From Hyalella azteca (taxonomy: Eukaryota > Arthropoda > Malacostraca > Amphipoda > Hyalellidae): a stretch of 64,000 nt of DNA. Within the stretch, counting starts at the first letter, position 1. Each line of letters begins with the position of its first letter. The position numbers and the translations under genes are program-made. Shown here in pieces: positions 25,952-38,418 of the stretch. The stretch covers positions 1-64,000 of the forward strand of contig NW_025939545.1 of the NCBI RefSeq assembly GCF_000764305.2. Direction: 5' to 3'. The notes under the pieces were generated by a model. That model ran no database searches. It worked only from the letters and a program-made list of their open reading frames with translations, and was not told the origin of the DNA.

Positions 25952-28519
25952 CCAGCCTCCAGTAAAGGAAGACACATTGTTGCCGGTGCCTTACAAGCGG
26001 ATGGAGTGAGTCAGAAAGACCCACTTTGTTTGACTAGTTAGAATTGATTCAATAAAAAGAGATTAAAACATCCGTAAATGCCGGGAATATTGGACTATGT
26101 GTGGTCTGTTTTATAGCGGTGCTGTCACGTACTTAGAAATGACTGAGTTGGATGGCAAATTAAGAATAATAAATGATGGGTATAAATGAAGGTACGAATT
26201 ATGGAACATGAATGGAGCAGGCGTTGACTGTAGAAGAAAATAACAACATAATTATTACATATGCTATGACAGGCTGAATTTAAAAAATATTTATGAACTT
26301 TAATAACCTTGTCATTGGTGCAGCTTCCACAGGTTTAATTAAGTAACAATCAAGCAGAAGCAATGAAGGCATCTGTTTATTGTGAGGAATCCTAAATTAT
26401 TCATGCAACCTCTATTTATAAAACATTCTCGATAAAGTAAGGAATAAACTAACTGAAATAAAAAATATAAACTAACTTGTATAGAAACAATTAACTCGAA
26501 AGCAATTCATAGCAATCAGTAAAATTATCATGATGCAGTTGAAAAGTAGGTATTCCAGCTGACAGGCAATAAACAAGTTAGAATCATGAAATAAAATGGA
26601 TTAAATATTTATCTCTCAAAACAAAAGGAAACACCTTAGCAGTTATTGTTTCAACTATTCCCTATACTAATATTTGTTATTAAAAACCGTGACTGAGCAC
26701 TCCCCCAAGTATTAGATCTTATCCAGACATGCCATCAGAGTAGCGTAGATATCTGTTAAATGATGCTGCGGAAATCAGGTCTCGAAACCTGGACAATCAG
26801 AATTGGAAACTTGATTGGTGTTTGAATAAAATTAACAGATATAAGAAAATACTCTCTTGATTTGGGCGAAAATACATGGTAATCCCCATGCACACCATCC
26901 TTGTCATTGACGTTGTCGTGACAACCTCTGCTCATGTCACACTATAACGCGTCTGATAGAGCAATCTCGCTATTGAAGTTAACCTACTCTGTTGACTTCT
27001 ATGGTATTTTAATGAGTTGCTTGCAAAATTTGTTATTTTTTCCAATAAATTCACAAAATGCAGTTTTTGCGCATAAAATCATTATATTTCTTCAAAATTC
27101 CTGTTTAGCTACAAAATTGTCAATACATTAAGTTCATATTTATATCCTTCAATATAAAACAAAAGTTACTGCTTATACGTTCTGAACAGAAAAACATTTC
27201 TTGCGTTCTGCGGTTGCCAGAACTTCATGCACTCTAATGAAACGCAAGATTCTCGCCGTTTCGTCAGAGTGCTAACGAAACAGCGACTGTTTCTCGCCGA
27301 ATTTCTTTGCAATTGATGTTTATAATAAAATTCTCACCGGATTCAAAGGACGTGTTACGCTGAGACGCTTATATTGACTCTCAATATGGAGTTACTTTAG
27401 TTACTGAAGATTTGTTCTGAGTTCAATGTTCCGGAAAACAAAGGTTCAGGCCACCGTGGTCGAGATTGCATTACTGACCTCGATCGTAGGTCTCACATAC
27501 ATGGACGAGGAATTCGATCATGATTAGAATAGGAAATCATTTCGACTCGATTAATTAGTTGCTCGAATTTATTCAAATTAACTAATACATTTTTGACGTC
27601 AATTTGCTCACTTGTAATTTTATTAAGATTCAATCGCACGTCCAAATTGCTTCGCTCTGCTTCAAGAATTTACGAAATGAACCAAGTCTATCAATTGTGA
27701 CGTAATACCCTTGAGTCGAAGTGTCATCTTAACCATAAAGTGTAGGTACGTGTTCTCTTCAAGACACGAAGTATACCTTTAACATTGCATACCAGAAATA
27801 TTGTGGATTTACCCCGATCCTATTACAGCACAATACTCAGTTCGAAGTCAAAAAATTATTGATACGAAGCCAAAAGAAGAATAAAAGGGGATTAGTCTCT
27901 TTTAATGATCGTTGAAATGGGAGTAAGATGTCATGCTTTCCTGTCATGCGTTAGTGAGGGGTCATAATATAGTAGGGTTAGTAAATCGTGAAAAAGTATT
28001 AAATTCACAATAATTGTTTTTTTTTGTTTTATACTTTTTAAAGAGTGCTTGCATTTATTATTTCTATACTTTTATACGATATTATTTTATTTATTTAAGT
28101 CACTTGATGAGATGAGATGCGATTAATTAAGCCGCATCAATTTCATTTTCTTTAATTGCCCTCACTTATAATAACGATATCTAAATTTTTCGTACCCATA
28201 ATGAGGGCTGAAAGTATGGACAAGAGAAACAATTTTCTTACCGTCGCTTATAAACTCAATATGGCGTCATCACGATATACCGGACCAGCTGACCGTGAAG
28301 TTCATATTTAGGCACGAATTCTATTAAAAATGTAACTTTCATCCCGCCACCTTTCCTTTTAAATATCTAGGAATTCATTCCTGAAAACCGACTCCAGTTT
28401 CGTGACTGTCGCGTTCAAAGATGTTCATAATTTTTTCCTAACGAATGTGCGTGCAATTTTCCCTTGTTCACTGTACAGTGTCCGGAGGTGTTGGTTTTTT
28501 GACCCAATTTCTATTGCGG
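25952..28519. other. Gene-free stretch
   Basis: No supported gene. An imperfect inverted repeat lies at about 27229-27275 (CACTCT..GAAACG against CGTTTC..AGAGTG). The remainder is AT-rich without recognisable content. Confidence 0.45.
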
Positions 28520-28759
28520 CAAACCCGCCAAATAAAACGATGGAAAGTTCAGTAGGATATATATATATATTTTTTTTATTGAGTTGTCAGTATAATTTGT
28601 TATACATTTTGCAATTAAACCGAAAGTTTGAAGTATTATAAAGATTTTATTACGCAAAAACTACATTTTGTGAATTCATTAGAAAATAACAAATTATACT
28701 GACAACTCATTAAAAATATATACATCCTTCTGGACTTTCCATCGTTTTTAGTGGGTTGA
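28520..28759. mobile_element. MITE-like element with about 85-bp terminal inverted repeats
   Basis: The left arm (28520-28604) starts CAAACCCGCCAAATAAAACG and continues through GATGGAAAG, a TA run and GAGTTGTCAGTATAATTTGT. The right arm (28686-28759) is its inverted copy, ending CCATCGTTTTTAGTGGGTTG. The roughly 80-bp centre is non-coding. The right end abuts another outward-facing copy of the same end (AACCCGCTAAATAAAACGAT, from 28761), so two element ends meet nose to nose. Confidence 0.75.
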
Positions 28760-29622
28760 CAACCCGCTAAATAAAACGATAAAAACATCAAACTGATATA
28801 AGTTATTGTCACTGCACGTGATTGCGTAAAAATTTACTATAAGTATTTAGTCACAATATAGTCCATACAAATTAGAGTAATTTATTTTGACCTAAAAATA
28901 ATGATGGTTCCATTTTAATTACATTGTCAATGATCAATGAAGAAAGAAAATGATATAATTTTGAATAGAAAACTTATCTAATGATTGGTTTTAATAATGA
29001 AAAGCTAATGTTGCAGGTAAATGAAGTTTGAAATTCGCAAAATGCCAATTAATTGCGGTTTGCAAATGGAAAATTCAGTAGGATATATATATTTTTAATG
29101 AGTTGTTAGTATAATTTGTTATACATTTTGCAATTAAACCGAAAGTTTGAAGTATTATAAAGATTTTGTTACGTAAAAACTGCATTTTGTGAATTCATTG
29201 GAAAATAACAAATAATACTGACAACTCATTAAAAATATATATATACTTCTGGACTTTCCATCGTTTTATTTAGCGGGTTTACAACCCGTTAAAATAAAAC
29301 GATAAAAACACGAACCTGACATCAATTATTGCCACTGCACGTGATTTCGTCAAAATTTACTAGACGTATTGCGTCACAATAATCCATCCAAATTAGAGTA
29401 ATTTATTCTAACCTAAAAATAATGATGATCTCATTGTAGTTACATTGTCAATGATCAATGAAGAAATAAAAATGATATAATAGATGTTTTCCAGAAGTGG
29501 CAAAATGATTTCTAATTTTGAATAGAGAACTTATTTAATGATTGGTTTTAATAATGAAAAGTTAATGTCGCATGTAATTGGAGTTTGAAATTTGCAAAAT
29601 GCCAATTAATTGCGGTTTGCAA
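28541..29622. repeat. Tandem duplication of a MITE-bearing segment, 526 and 556 bp
   Basis: Unit 1 (28541-29066) and unit 2 (29067-29622) are colinear and highly similar. Both include most of the inverted-repeat element and its right flank (CACTGCACGTGATT, TGTCAATGATCAATGAAGAAA, AATTGCGGTTTGCAA). Unit 2 carries about 33 extra bases near 29480-29514, bounded by TAAT on each side. That is what a deletion between short direct repeats in unit 1 would produce. Confidence 0.9.
29260..29303. repeat. Near-perfect palindrome at abutting element ends
   Basis: ATCGTTTTATTTAGCGGGTT (29260-29279) is followed, after three bases, by its near-perfect inverted copy ending at 29303. It is unit 2's version of the nose-to-nose element ends seen at 28741-28780, and is better preserved here. 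Confidence 0.8.
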
Positions 29623-29835
29623 GCATGATTCAGGAATTCTTAGTGTTTTGTTAGAATTAATACTTCGAGCATGCAGTCTCAACTACATGGATTAAAATAT
29701 TCTAGCTTCCTAATAAATGAACTAGAATTCTGTGAATTAAGAAGGGCTATTAATTCTGATCACTAATTTATAATCTAGAGAAACCTACAATAATTTGTAT
29801 AATATTATTTTCAAGGAACGTTTATTGCCGAATTC

Positions 29836-29880
29836 AAATATGATACATAATATATGATACATAAATATGATACATGATAA
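29836..29880. repeat. Short tandem repeat, 13-16 bp unit
   Basis: AATATGATACAT or a close variant occurs three times in a row. Confidence 0.7.
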
Positions 29881-29981
29881 TATTATTTTGCAGAATTTCT
29901 AGATATTCGAAGATTGATCCTTGGCAACACTGGTATAAATATTTCATTCTGTTCATTTACATTTAAAAGAAATTGTAATTT

Positions 29982-30056
29982 CATGAGCGAACCCACACCT
30001 CTCTGCTCCAATCCTGCGTGATGCTCAGCTGAACTGTAACCACTAGGCCACCCTGC
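29982..30056 (-). mobile_element. tRNA-derived SINE head, copy A
   Basis: Read on the minus strand from about 30053, it contains TGGCCTAGTGG, a good RNA polymerase III A box, and GGGTTCGCTC about 50 bases later, a weakened B box. It shares AGTGGTTACAGTTCAG and ATTGGAGCAGAGAGG with the SINE at 45834-46078, so the two are members of one family. It does not fold into an intact tRNA cloverleaf. The 3' end could not be delimited. Confidence 0.7.
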
Positions 30057-31237
30057 GCTTACGGTGTTTGAGATCTGCTTATGAATAAATTGTTGAAATT
30101 TCAAATTTGCCTATTAGTCTTTCCGTGATTTAGTAAAACAGGCATCCAGTTTATCTTTGTAGCTAATTTGTGCCACTCTCACGTGGTTGAAGTAGAACAT
30201 TTAATTGAGTTAGGCATGAAATACAGTACAAAAAGAATGCTATTTCAAACATTACGTTGGGTTCGGCATTAATTTCTGTTAAATTCCCACATTTTATACT
30301 TCCGGCATACTGATGGGCAATCCAGATTTGATCAGTTCCTCAAACCATATGAGTGATGTGAGCAAAAGCATGAAAAGGCGAATTAAAAGCAGCGGTTCCG
30401 TTTTCTTTTACACCTTTATTTGTTTTCTAACACGCATGGTTGACTTTAACTGCTTCTTTGTGTTTAGATGAGCACGTGCTTTCTATACCAGTAAAAAGGC
30501 TCATAATCTCGAACATGTGCTGAATAACTGAGTAATTACGTGCTATCGCGTTCAGCAGGATGCCTTAATTAAGAGTAAAAAGTTGTCTCGTTGTGGGTTA
30601 AATAGCAGAATGATATTACTGCGAGGTGTCTGAAGTATCCGGCATTAAAACCATATAATTAGTTGACAAAATGCTGGCCCGAACAACTTGTTCTTGTCTA
30701 AAATAATACATAAAAATCACGATTTCCTAATAATGAACTCACGCGGCAAGACAACTTACAATTGAATTTAGTTAAATCAAATTAAACATCAATCTTCAGA
30801 TATCGTCACAATTTCAAAGGACAAAATAATTCGTCGCAATTTAAAAGGCCAAAACAATAATAAAAAATGATACTAAGAATTACTATCAACAGTGATAATT
30901 AAAAACATAATTTTTTCAGCTAAGGGGATCAAGACATATGAATGTCATCTGTTTATTTATATCAAATATCTGCTTGAAAAAATAACTATCTACAAGAAAC
31001 GGACGAATTCTATTGGCTTCATATTAGATCAGTTTGCATAGAACAAAAAAAAACGAGCTTAAATCATCAACTTTCATAGTTTACTTAACCCTGTAAGGTA
31101 AAATAATAATTCTTAAGAAATAATGAAAGTCGTCTTAGAGCCTCATGAAGTTTAATTTGAACTCTATGTGAGTTTTTTTCGTGTATTGAGAAATCGGTCT
31201 AAGCAGTAATTCGTATATTTTAAATTCTAATGAAGTG
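30057..31237. other. Gene-free stretch
   Basis: AT-rich sequence with no supported gene, element or repeat. Confidence 0.45.
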
Positions 31238-31464
31238 TGGGGGTGATCAAGGCCTATTAGGCCTTTTATTTTTAAAAAAGGCCCTTTGGGGGTGATCAAG
31301 GCCTTTTGGGCCTTTTCTTTCTAAGAAAAGGCCCCTTGGGGGTGATCAAGGCCTTTTGGGGCTTTTCTTTCAAAGAAAAGGCCCCTTGGGGGTGATCAAG
31401 GCCTTTTGGACCTTTTCTTTTTAAGAAAATGCCCTTTGGGGGTGATCAAGGCCTTTTCTTGGGC
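31238..31464. repeat. 50-bp minisatellite whose units fold into hairpins
   Basis: Five units begin at 31238, 31287, 31337, 31387 and 31437, each with TGGGGGTGATCAAGGCC. The last is truncated. In the second unit GGGCCTTTTCTT and AAGAAAAGGCCC form a perfect 12-bp stem with a 3-base loop. The first, third and fourth units keep the same stem with one to a few mismatches. Confidence 0.95.
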
Positions 31465-34400
31465 CATGGTGTGTGTCGCTGCCTGGAATCGCTAATCCAT
31501 GGACAATATTCTAAATAGATTGGATCACAATGATCTAATCAAATTACATTGGATCTAATAATTATAATGAGATTGGATAACAATAATCTACTGTGCGCAA
31601 TAGTTACTGTTATTGGTAAGTTTACTCTGGGACGGTACAAATGCCATGTCATTTTCAAATGCCAGTTCACATTGATCGGAACACATGTAAATATTATCTA
31701 TGATTGATTTTTAATAATACATGATTGATTGATCATGAATGATTCCAGTCGCTTGAAATTTGGTTTATATACATATATATATGAATATCTTTTGCGATTC
31801 TGGGTTATTTTGCGTCAATTTGCTTCTGCCATATATTCATTATATTATATTATGGAAGGTGGCTTTCATAATTATACATATTTTTGCGTCATAAATTTCC
31901 ACAAACCCGACGTCCCGGATTTCACATTAGCCGTGCAAAATTGATTCAATCCGGCTTGAAATACGCCATGTTCAGTTTAATTTGATAATTGTAGTCTCCG
32001 ACACGAAACTTGATACCATTTAAGCGCATTTTGACACTTTTCTTGATTAACTTTAGAAAACGAATTCCAAATTTAGATTGAACCTCCTCAAGTTTTAGTT
32101 TCGAAGTCGATAAATGCAGTATATATCAGGCCTCAAACATCATTTGCGAAATGAGTTTCAAGTGTATTAATATCACATATGATTTATTTCAAGAACATTA
32201 CTGAGGCGGGTTTTTATTATGAATAAAAAATGTAACTCTCTTCATACAATTAATCATTAATATCACATTATATATTTCTTAGGGCGGATTAAGTTTGCAA
32301 AATGCGTATTACCTCATTTGAGCTACACGAAATAACTTAAAACATAATTTGGGGCCGGCATAATTTGGGCTGCTAAATGTAGCCGTAGTTTACAGGTTTA
32401 CAATTAATAGCTGGAAACAGATAAAGTAGTTAAAAGATGACGTTGTATGAACTCACTAATGTCTTAGTTAACCAAGGGAAGCTCGTATAAATCTAAGAAA
32501 CACAGATGGCTACTGCCGATATTTTAGCATAGTTTCGAAGATAAATATTATTATTCCCTGAATTTCTCGACATGGCCCGGTAGCCCCAAACTTTCTCATC
32601 CTATGCATGACGGGATCCCGGCGGCCAGATTTAAGTTAGACCTCCAATCTTCAAATTACTGCCGAGTTTTCACCGAAGAAAATATGTAAGATAACCGAAG
32701 CGTGAAGTTCCTTGAAGTTATTTGGGAATAGTCACGCAGGACACGGTGCCAAGTTTTTATATTTTCTTCCATCTGCATCCGTGCAAGTGACGCTCTCCTT
32801 TCCGGGCATTTGTTACGGCAACAGCAAAAATTGGCTCCTTTCTTAAATAAACTTGATTTCTGATCAAATTTGAATTTAGACTGCAAGTAATTCATGGAAC
32901 ACTAGTAATCACTAACACTTTACATAATCAATGATAATCGCATAATTAGTCTCAATTCGTGCTACTTGAATTACACAGTTAATTAGTAGGCGTATTCTTG
33001 TACTCATTGTCCAAATGAAATCGAATGCTAAAATAACTGCATGCATTAATACTGACAAATCCAGACAACCAAATGAAAAAAGTAGTCTGCATACATGATT
33101 TAAATTCGAAGCGCACTCGCACAAACAACACAATCATATTGCACACACACTTGTTGAGGCTGGAATGAAATTGTACCAAAAATCAGTCGATCCCTGAAAC
33201 AGGAAAAAAACATTTTATCACAACTTAAGTACTAATCCTAAATTCTTCTTAAATTTCTTGGTGAATATTTTGTTACTACGATTTGAAACCATAGGAAACG
33301 CCTAGAAATTCATTTGTTTTCGTGCCGAGCGATTTTTTATGGTCGAGGATTAATAAGGTTTTGCCCAGGGTCTCAATTGTATTATGGGATTGTGAAAGCA
33401 TACAGCGTCGAAATACAACATCATGCAAGTCCGAGATCACACAAGCTTTTTATTTTAATACATTTATAAATGAACTCCGAAAAGTATCGGTCTTCTAGGA
33501 AAAAAATTAAAAACCGAATTCCCTTGACGACGGGTTCACGCATTGCGCGAGCGAAATAAACATTATTAACAAATAACAAATTTCGTAATACCAACCTACT
33601 CCCGCATCCTGTATTGAAGAGATCACAAAATACGGTGCCAGAAAAAAACGAAGTTTTCAAGTTAGATTTTGTTAAAAAAGATTGGATGTTAGCAGAAGTA
33701 CGAAATATTTCAATCACAGAAACGACGATTGTTTCTCAGTCTTATCAATACTCATCTCTCTTTCAGCAATAGTTCATAAAACAAAAAAAATTCTAATATG
33801 AACCCCCTATGCAAATTTGTTTGGAATCCACGCAGCAATCTAAAATCTCAATCGCAACGAGCATCTCTCTCATGTAATACGTTGCTTTGCCATCATAATT
33901 TTTGATACATAACCAGCTACTAGTTTTTAACTTAAAAATTACATCGAACGATTCAAGTGAAATACCAAATTTTGTGCGGTTTGTTTCGACTCTAACAAAC
34001 CTTGCATCCTAATAGTATAAAATGTTTCAAAATTACTTTAAAGCCATAAAGAGATTTTGGACCTCTTTTTCAAGAGCTCAGCCCTTTATAGTTATACTGT
34101 CGTTTACTACTAACTTTATCTGCTCTCAATTGACGCCTAATATCACAAGAACAACATCTACAAGTTTTATCCACTCAAAAACACTAGTCTCTCAAAAGAA
34201 CGCCTCGACATGTGAGGGACTGATTTTTTTTCACCAGTGCGACGCATCCCCTCATGTCTCGCTATCACTTGAATAATCTAACTCCTACCTCTCAGGGAAG
34301 TGAAACAAGAAATATCAAAATCACTTGCTTGGGGCTCGAAAAGTAACTTGAAGACGAATGCATAAAAAGTTGTGGTGTACAAATGGGGCTAGATAAGGAA

Positions 34401-34506
34401 GTCGAACCTCTACGGAGATGCAATTGTAGCCATCTCTCAAACGACAACTGCATCATTGGTTCACACAAGTTATTATTGCCCTCAAAACACACTAAAAGCC
34501 TTTATA
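31465..34506. other. Gene-free stretch
   Basis: Positions 31515-31595 have a loose repeat of TTGGATC and AATCTA motifs. Open frames at 32656-32895 and 33421-33717 on the minus strand have no recognisable domain. The first contains a TATAAAA near 32757 (minus) but no exon can be attached. Nothing else is supported. Confidence 0.4.
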
Positions 34507-34576
34507 TACACACCACACATACACCACACATCCACAAAACCACGTACTCCCCCCACCCACACGTACCACACGACAC
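34507..34576. repeat. CA/CCA-rich low-complexity tract
   Basis: An irregular run of CACA, ACCACA and CCCACC on the plus strand, with no regular period. Confidence 0.7.
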
Positions 34577-34630
34577 TAGCACGGCGCTGCTCGAAATAGG
34601 CAAGCTCATGTTGCCTTCTGTTGGCGGCTC

Positions 34631-34937
34631 TGTTTGTAGTTTCAGACTCAACGAGTATTGCACTTTATTTTAACAATTTTCTTCAGAAGCTTGAATTTGA
34701 TTGAGATCTAAGCTGTATGTAATTTATATACATACGAAGTGAATGCTACGCCAGCAGATGTCACCACAATAAAGTCGCATATCAATGTTTGTAGTTTCAG
34801 CCTCAGCGAGCATTGCATTTTATGTTAACACTTTTCTTCGGAAGCTTGAATTTGAATGAGATCTAAGTTGCATATAATTTGTATACAAAGTGAATGCTAC
34901 GTCAACAATTGTCACCACAGTAAAGTAGCATATCAAT
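34631..34937. repeat. Tandem duplication, about 155 bp, two copies
   Basis: Copy 1 (34631-34785) and copy 2 (34786-34937) both begin TGTTTGTAGTTTCAG and share TTCNGAAGCTTGAATTTGA, GAGATCTAAG and GTGAATGCTACG, ending GCATATCAATG. Copy 2 is followed directly by GTAAGT. Confidence 0.9.
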
Positions 34938-36829
34938 GGTAAGTTTTTTTACTAAGTTTAACGATACAAGGAATTCGTTGATAAATGACCTACACAGAGA
35001 TCCTTGCATTTGTTATGAAATTCCATTACACAATTTTTTCATTTAAATTCATAACTTATCCTAGTGGGACTAGAGTGAAAATAGCGCAATTATCTCCAAT
35101 GCTGTTTTTCCTGTCGTTTTTCACATTTGCTGGTTGTTTCACTTTTTTATATGTAAATAAAAATTTTATGATTGCTTTCAAGTTATTTCTAAAAATGTTT
35201 AAACACATTACACCGCACTTTATATGACATTGATAATCTCTCGTTTTGTTCGAGTTCTTTACCGTTTTGAGTTTTTGAAATGCATCGCTTGGCACTGGTT
35301 ATTTAAAGCCAATATATCAAAAGAAAATCATGTACGAATCCACTTTACGGCAAAAATTAATGAAATTATTTCTGCAACTATTTAGTCGCAAGATTATTCA
35401 ACTCAACGCTCACTGAAGCTACTTTAAAGCTGCCAACACATTCGTGGTCTTCGAAAATAATTAATTCCCCATGCGATTTAACAATCATAATAATCAAGTG
35501 GGCATTTGACGAACCAATAAATGTTTTCGTTTGTAAATTATTATCATGCAAATTGTAAATTTTACAAGAAAGTTCTGAAAATTAGTGACAGGAAATGAAC
35601 ACATTTTATATACCGCCACGAGTTATAAAACATACGTTTCATGAAAAATTTATGTTTTCTCATACTTTAGTTGTGACAATGTATAATATATTTAATATAC
35701 TAATCCCTGCACTGAATTTGCGTTGCACGGGTAAACTAAGAAGTATATATCTTTACAAGGATGGAGTTTAAAAATCAAAATTATGTTGGAAATTAAGAAT
35801 TTTTGAATTTAAATTTCATGAAGATATATTCAGAGCTTCAACACTATTCCAACAAAAATTCAATTAGGATGAGTTCACTGACTCAGCCGTTGTTTGGGTA
35901 GAGTAAAAATAGCATCTACCCTCGGCACTATTGGCCCCTTCTACCATACCTTCTTGTTGTCTACCTTAGGTCGATGCCCCTCGTCTACCTTGGGATCGCG
36001 CCTAGCTCGTATTTTTAGAGGGTAGACGTGACGGTGAGGCGAGGGTAGATTTCATTGTAGATATTAAATCAGACTTCGTTTGCTCTTTACCTCGAGCGCA
36101 CTCGAGCATCCCGTCTAAGTTGATAGCTTATCTTGACACCTAAAAAACCTTACGTGAAAATTAGATGATAAAAATTAATTTAGTATAATATTCCATGCTG
36201 ACTGGCTTATTATATGAGAGAAATTTCATATCAAATTTATTGTGAAACTGTTCTGAGTCTTAATACGTTGCTGTGAATATAACTTTGGATTTTGAAAATT
36301 TAATCGGTTACTAAAACGAAGTTCAAATTCATTGCAGAAGAATCCATAGAACAAAAAACATTGTGAAATAAATTAATGAAATTAAATGGGTTTCAATCTA
36401 TGATACATGAATTTCCAAATTCACCTCTAAATCGAATTCATTCACGCGTTTCTTAACTCCTCGAAGATAAGCTAATTAGCTATACCAGAAATTCTGCAAA
36501 CATATGAGGATAAAGAGGATTACTTATTTAAAGTAATTTTGTAATATTGAACATTTATTTAAGGTGTAATAATTCAGTAATAGTTATAATTTAGTAATAG
36601 TAAGGCACTGTAAATCTTGGAGGCAGGAATGGGAGCAGAAATTGGACGTTGCGTTTTAAGAAGATGCTACGCACTACATTGAATTGAACGCCTGTCAGCC
36701 GGTGGATCGTTTTAATGCCCTGTTTTTTTGTAACCTTCTTACAGTAAGCAGAAGCGCTCTATTAAGACACATCAAAAGTCTACGGACATGTTGCGTAGCA
36801 CAGCTTTGAGCGGCTCGCATCAGTTTCTT
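34938..36829. other. Gene-free stretch with one GC-richer motif cluster
   Basis: Positions 35910-36055 contain repeated CTACC/GGTAG motifs, including an 11-bp inverted pair (ATCTACCCTCG at 35914 and CGAGGGTAGAT at 36040). Nothing else is supported. Confidence 0.4.
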
Positions 36830-37266
36830 AGAAGCCTAATTTTATTTCGAATTTTACTGCAGTGTATGAGACCGGATTTAAAAATAATAAGCTCCTCTCA
36901 TTTCCATATATTTCCCCAATGCCTTATGATCCCTTAGAACCTTGCCAAAGAATTGTCGCTCATCAATGATGGAAAGATCAACATGAAGCTAAAATTAATT
37001 CTACTGTTCAATGTTGGTGTCGGTTGATGAGCGAATGGAGTCGATTGATACGAATAATAGTATATAATTTACATATTTATAATTATTTGTATTGTTTGTA
37101 AATTTATCATCTGTATTATATTATTTCATAAAAATGAATCGAACAAAAATTTTGAATGTAGGTGCAGACTTTTCCATCTCATGAAGCATAATTTTATTAT
37201 TAATTTTAATGCAGTGAATGAGGCCTGATGTATAAATAATAAGCTTCTCTCATTTCCATATATTTT
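36830..37266. repeat. Dispersed direct repeat, about 85 bp, copies 352 bp apart
   Basis: Copies at about 36830-36915 and 37182-37266 share GAAGC.TAATTTTATT, GCAGTG.ATGAG, AATAATAAGC and CTCTCATTTCCATATATTT. About 265 bp of unrelated sequence separates them. Confidence 0.75.
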
Positions 37267-37934
37267 CCTTTCACAATTTTGCGTATTTTTAAAGTAAATA
37301 TTATCAAAAACTTTATCATCTTACAGGCAAATTTCGCCTCAAAATCCAAGATAAATCCCTTATCATGAAAGGATTACTTCCCGCGCAGTTAGACTTGAGT
37401 TTTTCACAGCAAAAAGTTCCATAGTCCTAAATTCAGTTTAACGATGAAGAGTTCGTGAGCTTTTCTTAACGCTTTAATATTGTTATTGTCTGCATATGTA
37501 GAATTATTTGGGAAACTTGGGTTTTTTTCTCAGTTTCGTTTCAACTTAGGTTATATTTCTCAGTTTAGTTTCCCGTCTCGACCACACAGTTCAGTTGTGC
37601 TTATTCCGCCAGTTACGTGTGTTCAGTAACATCATACTTGACGCGCCCAGCGACTTACATTAGTTTACCAAGAAGTGGCCACAAGGTTGCCAGATGGACT
37701 TTTTTCTGGCCAAATTCAATGATTCGGGTTGTGTTTAAGTTGCATTTGCCGGCATAAATTTTTGTTTGCTTTAAATTTATTTTATTTTGCAATGTATAAA
37801 AACCGATAAAAATTTAATTATTGTGCTGCTAAAAATAAAATTAGTAATAAACATTGTATTTTGACCGGTTTTTGGCCTTTTTTTAATTGAGCTAATTTGG
37901 CCATTTTCTCTTACCACCATCAGGCAACCCTGGA
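37267..37934. other. Gene-free stretch
   Basis: AT-rich sequence with no supported gene. GGCC-rich short motifs appear near 37875-37905, just before the GC-rich island. Confidence 0.4.
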
Positions 37935-38016
37935 CTAGAGGGTTGCCAGGAAGTAGAGAAGGGTTGAACTACAGGGTTGCCAGGAAGTAGAGAAGGGATG
38001 GACTACAAGTTGCCAG
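37935..38016. repeat. 34-bp tandem repeat, about 2.4 units
   Basis: GGGTTGCCAGGAAGTAGAG occurs at 37940 and 37974, with a degenerate third start near 38007 (AAGTTGCCAG). It sits at the left edge of a GC-rich island. Confidence 0.85.
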
Positions 38017-38162
38017 TAGAAGTAGTACAGGAAAAGATGGGAGCAGGCGAGGGTCGACAGCCTCGCCTGCCAACACGTGTTTCCCCTCGGCGCCGCAAGG
38101 TGACGGGGTACGGACATTGGCAGCGGCCTGAGGTGAGAGCGAGGGCGCTGGGGTTCCCTTAG
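38017..38162. other. Small GC-rich, CpG-containing island
   Basis: The composition is strikingly GC-rich compared with the window (for example TCGGCGCCGCAAGG and CGAGGGCGCTGGGG). Frames are open on both strands, which is expected from composition alone. A donor-like CTGAGGTGAGA sits at about 38129. It could be a CpG-island promoter, an exon, or a foreign or repeat-derived insert. I cannot choose. Confidence 0.5.
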
Positions 38163-38173
38163 GCAAACACCTG

Positions 38174-38418
38174 CGCTTCTAACTTGGCTATTTTAATGCC
38201 TATTGATTACAGCATTGCCTTGAGCAATATTTGCAGAGATATTTTTATTGTATCATAAACATCAACGATGTCGAATGAGGTAAAACTAATGGGCGGATTC
38301 TAATTTGGCTTTTTTAATGCCTATTGATTACAGCATTGCCTTGAGCAATATTTGCAGATATATTTTTATTGTATCATAAACATCGACGGTGTCGAATGAG
38401 ATGGAAACAATGAGCGGA
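38174..38418. repeat. Tandem duplication, 121 bp, two copies
   Basis: TTCTAACTTGGC (38177) and TTCTAATTTGGC (38298) start two copies that share TTTTAATGCCTATTGATTAC and GCATTGCCTTGAGCAATATT with few differences. Confidence 0.92.

Noticed and set aside
33421..33717. 98-codon minus-strand frame
   Set aside because: No domain, AT-rich codons, no supporting signals.
35914..36050. ATCTACCCTCG inverted pair as a possible MITE
   Set aside because: The arms are only 11 bp and several similar CTACC motifs lie between, so low complexity explains it.
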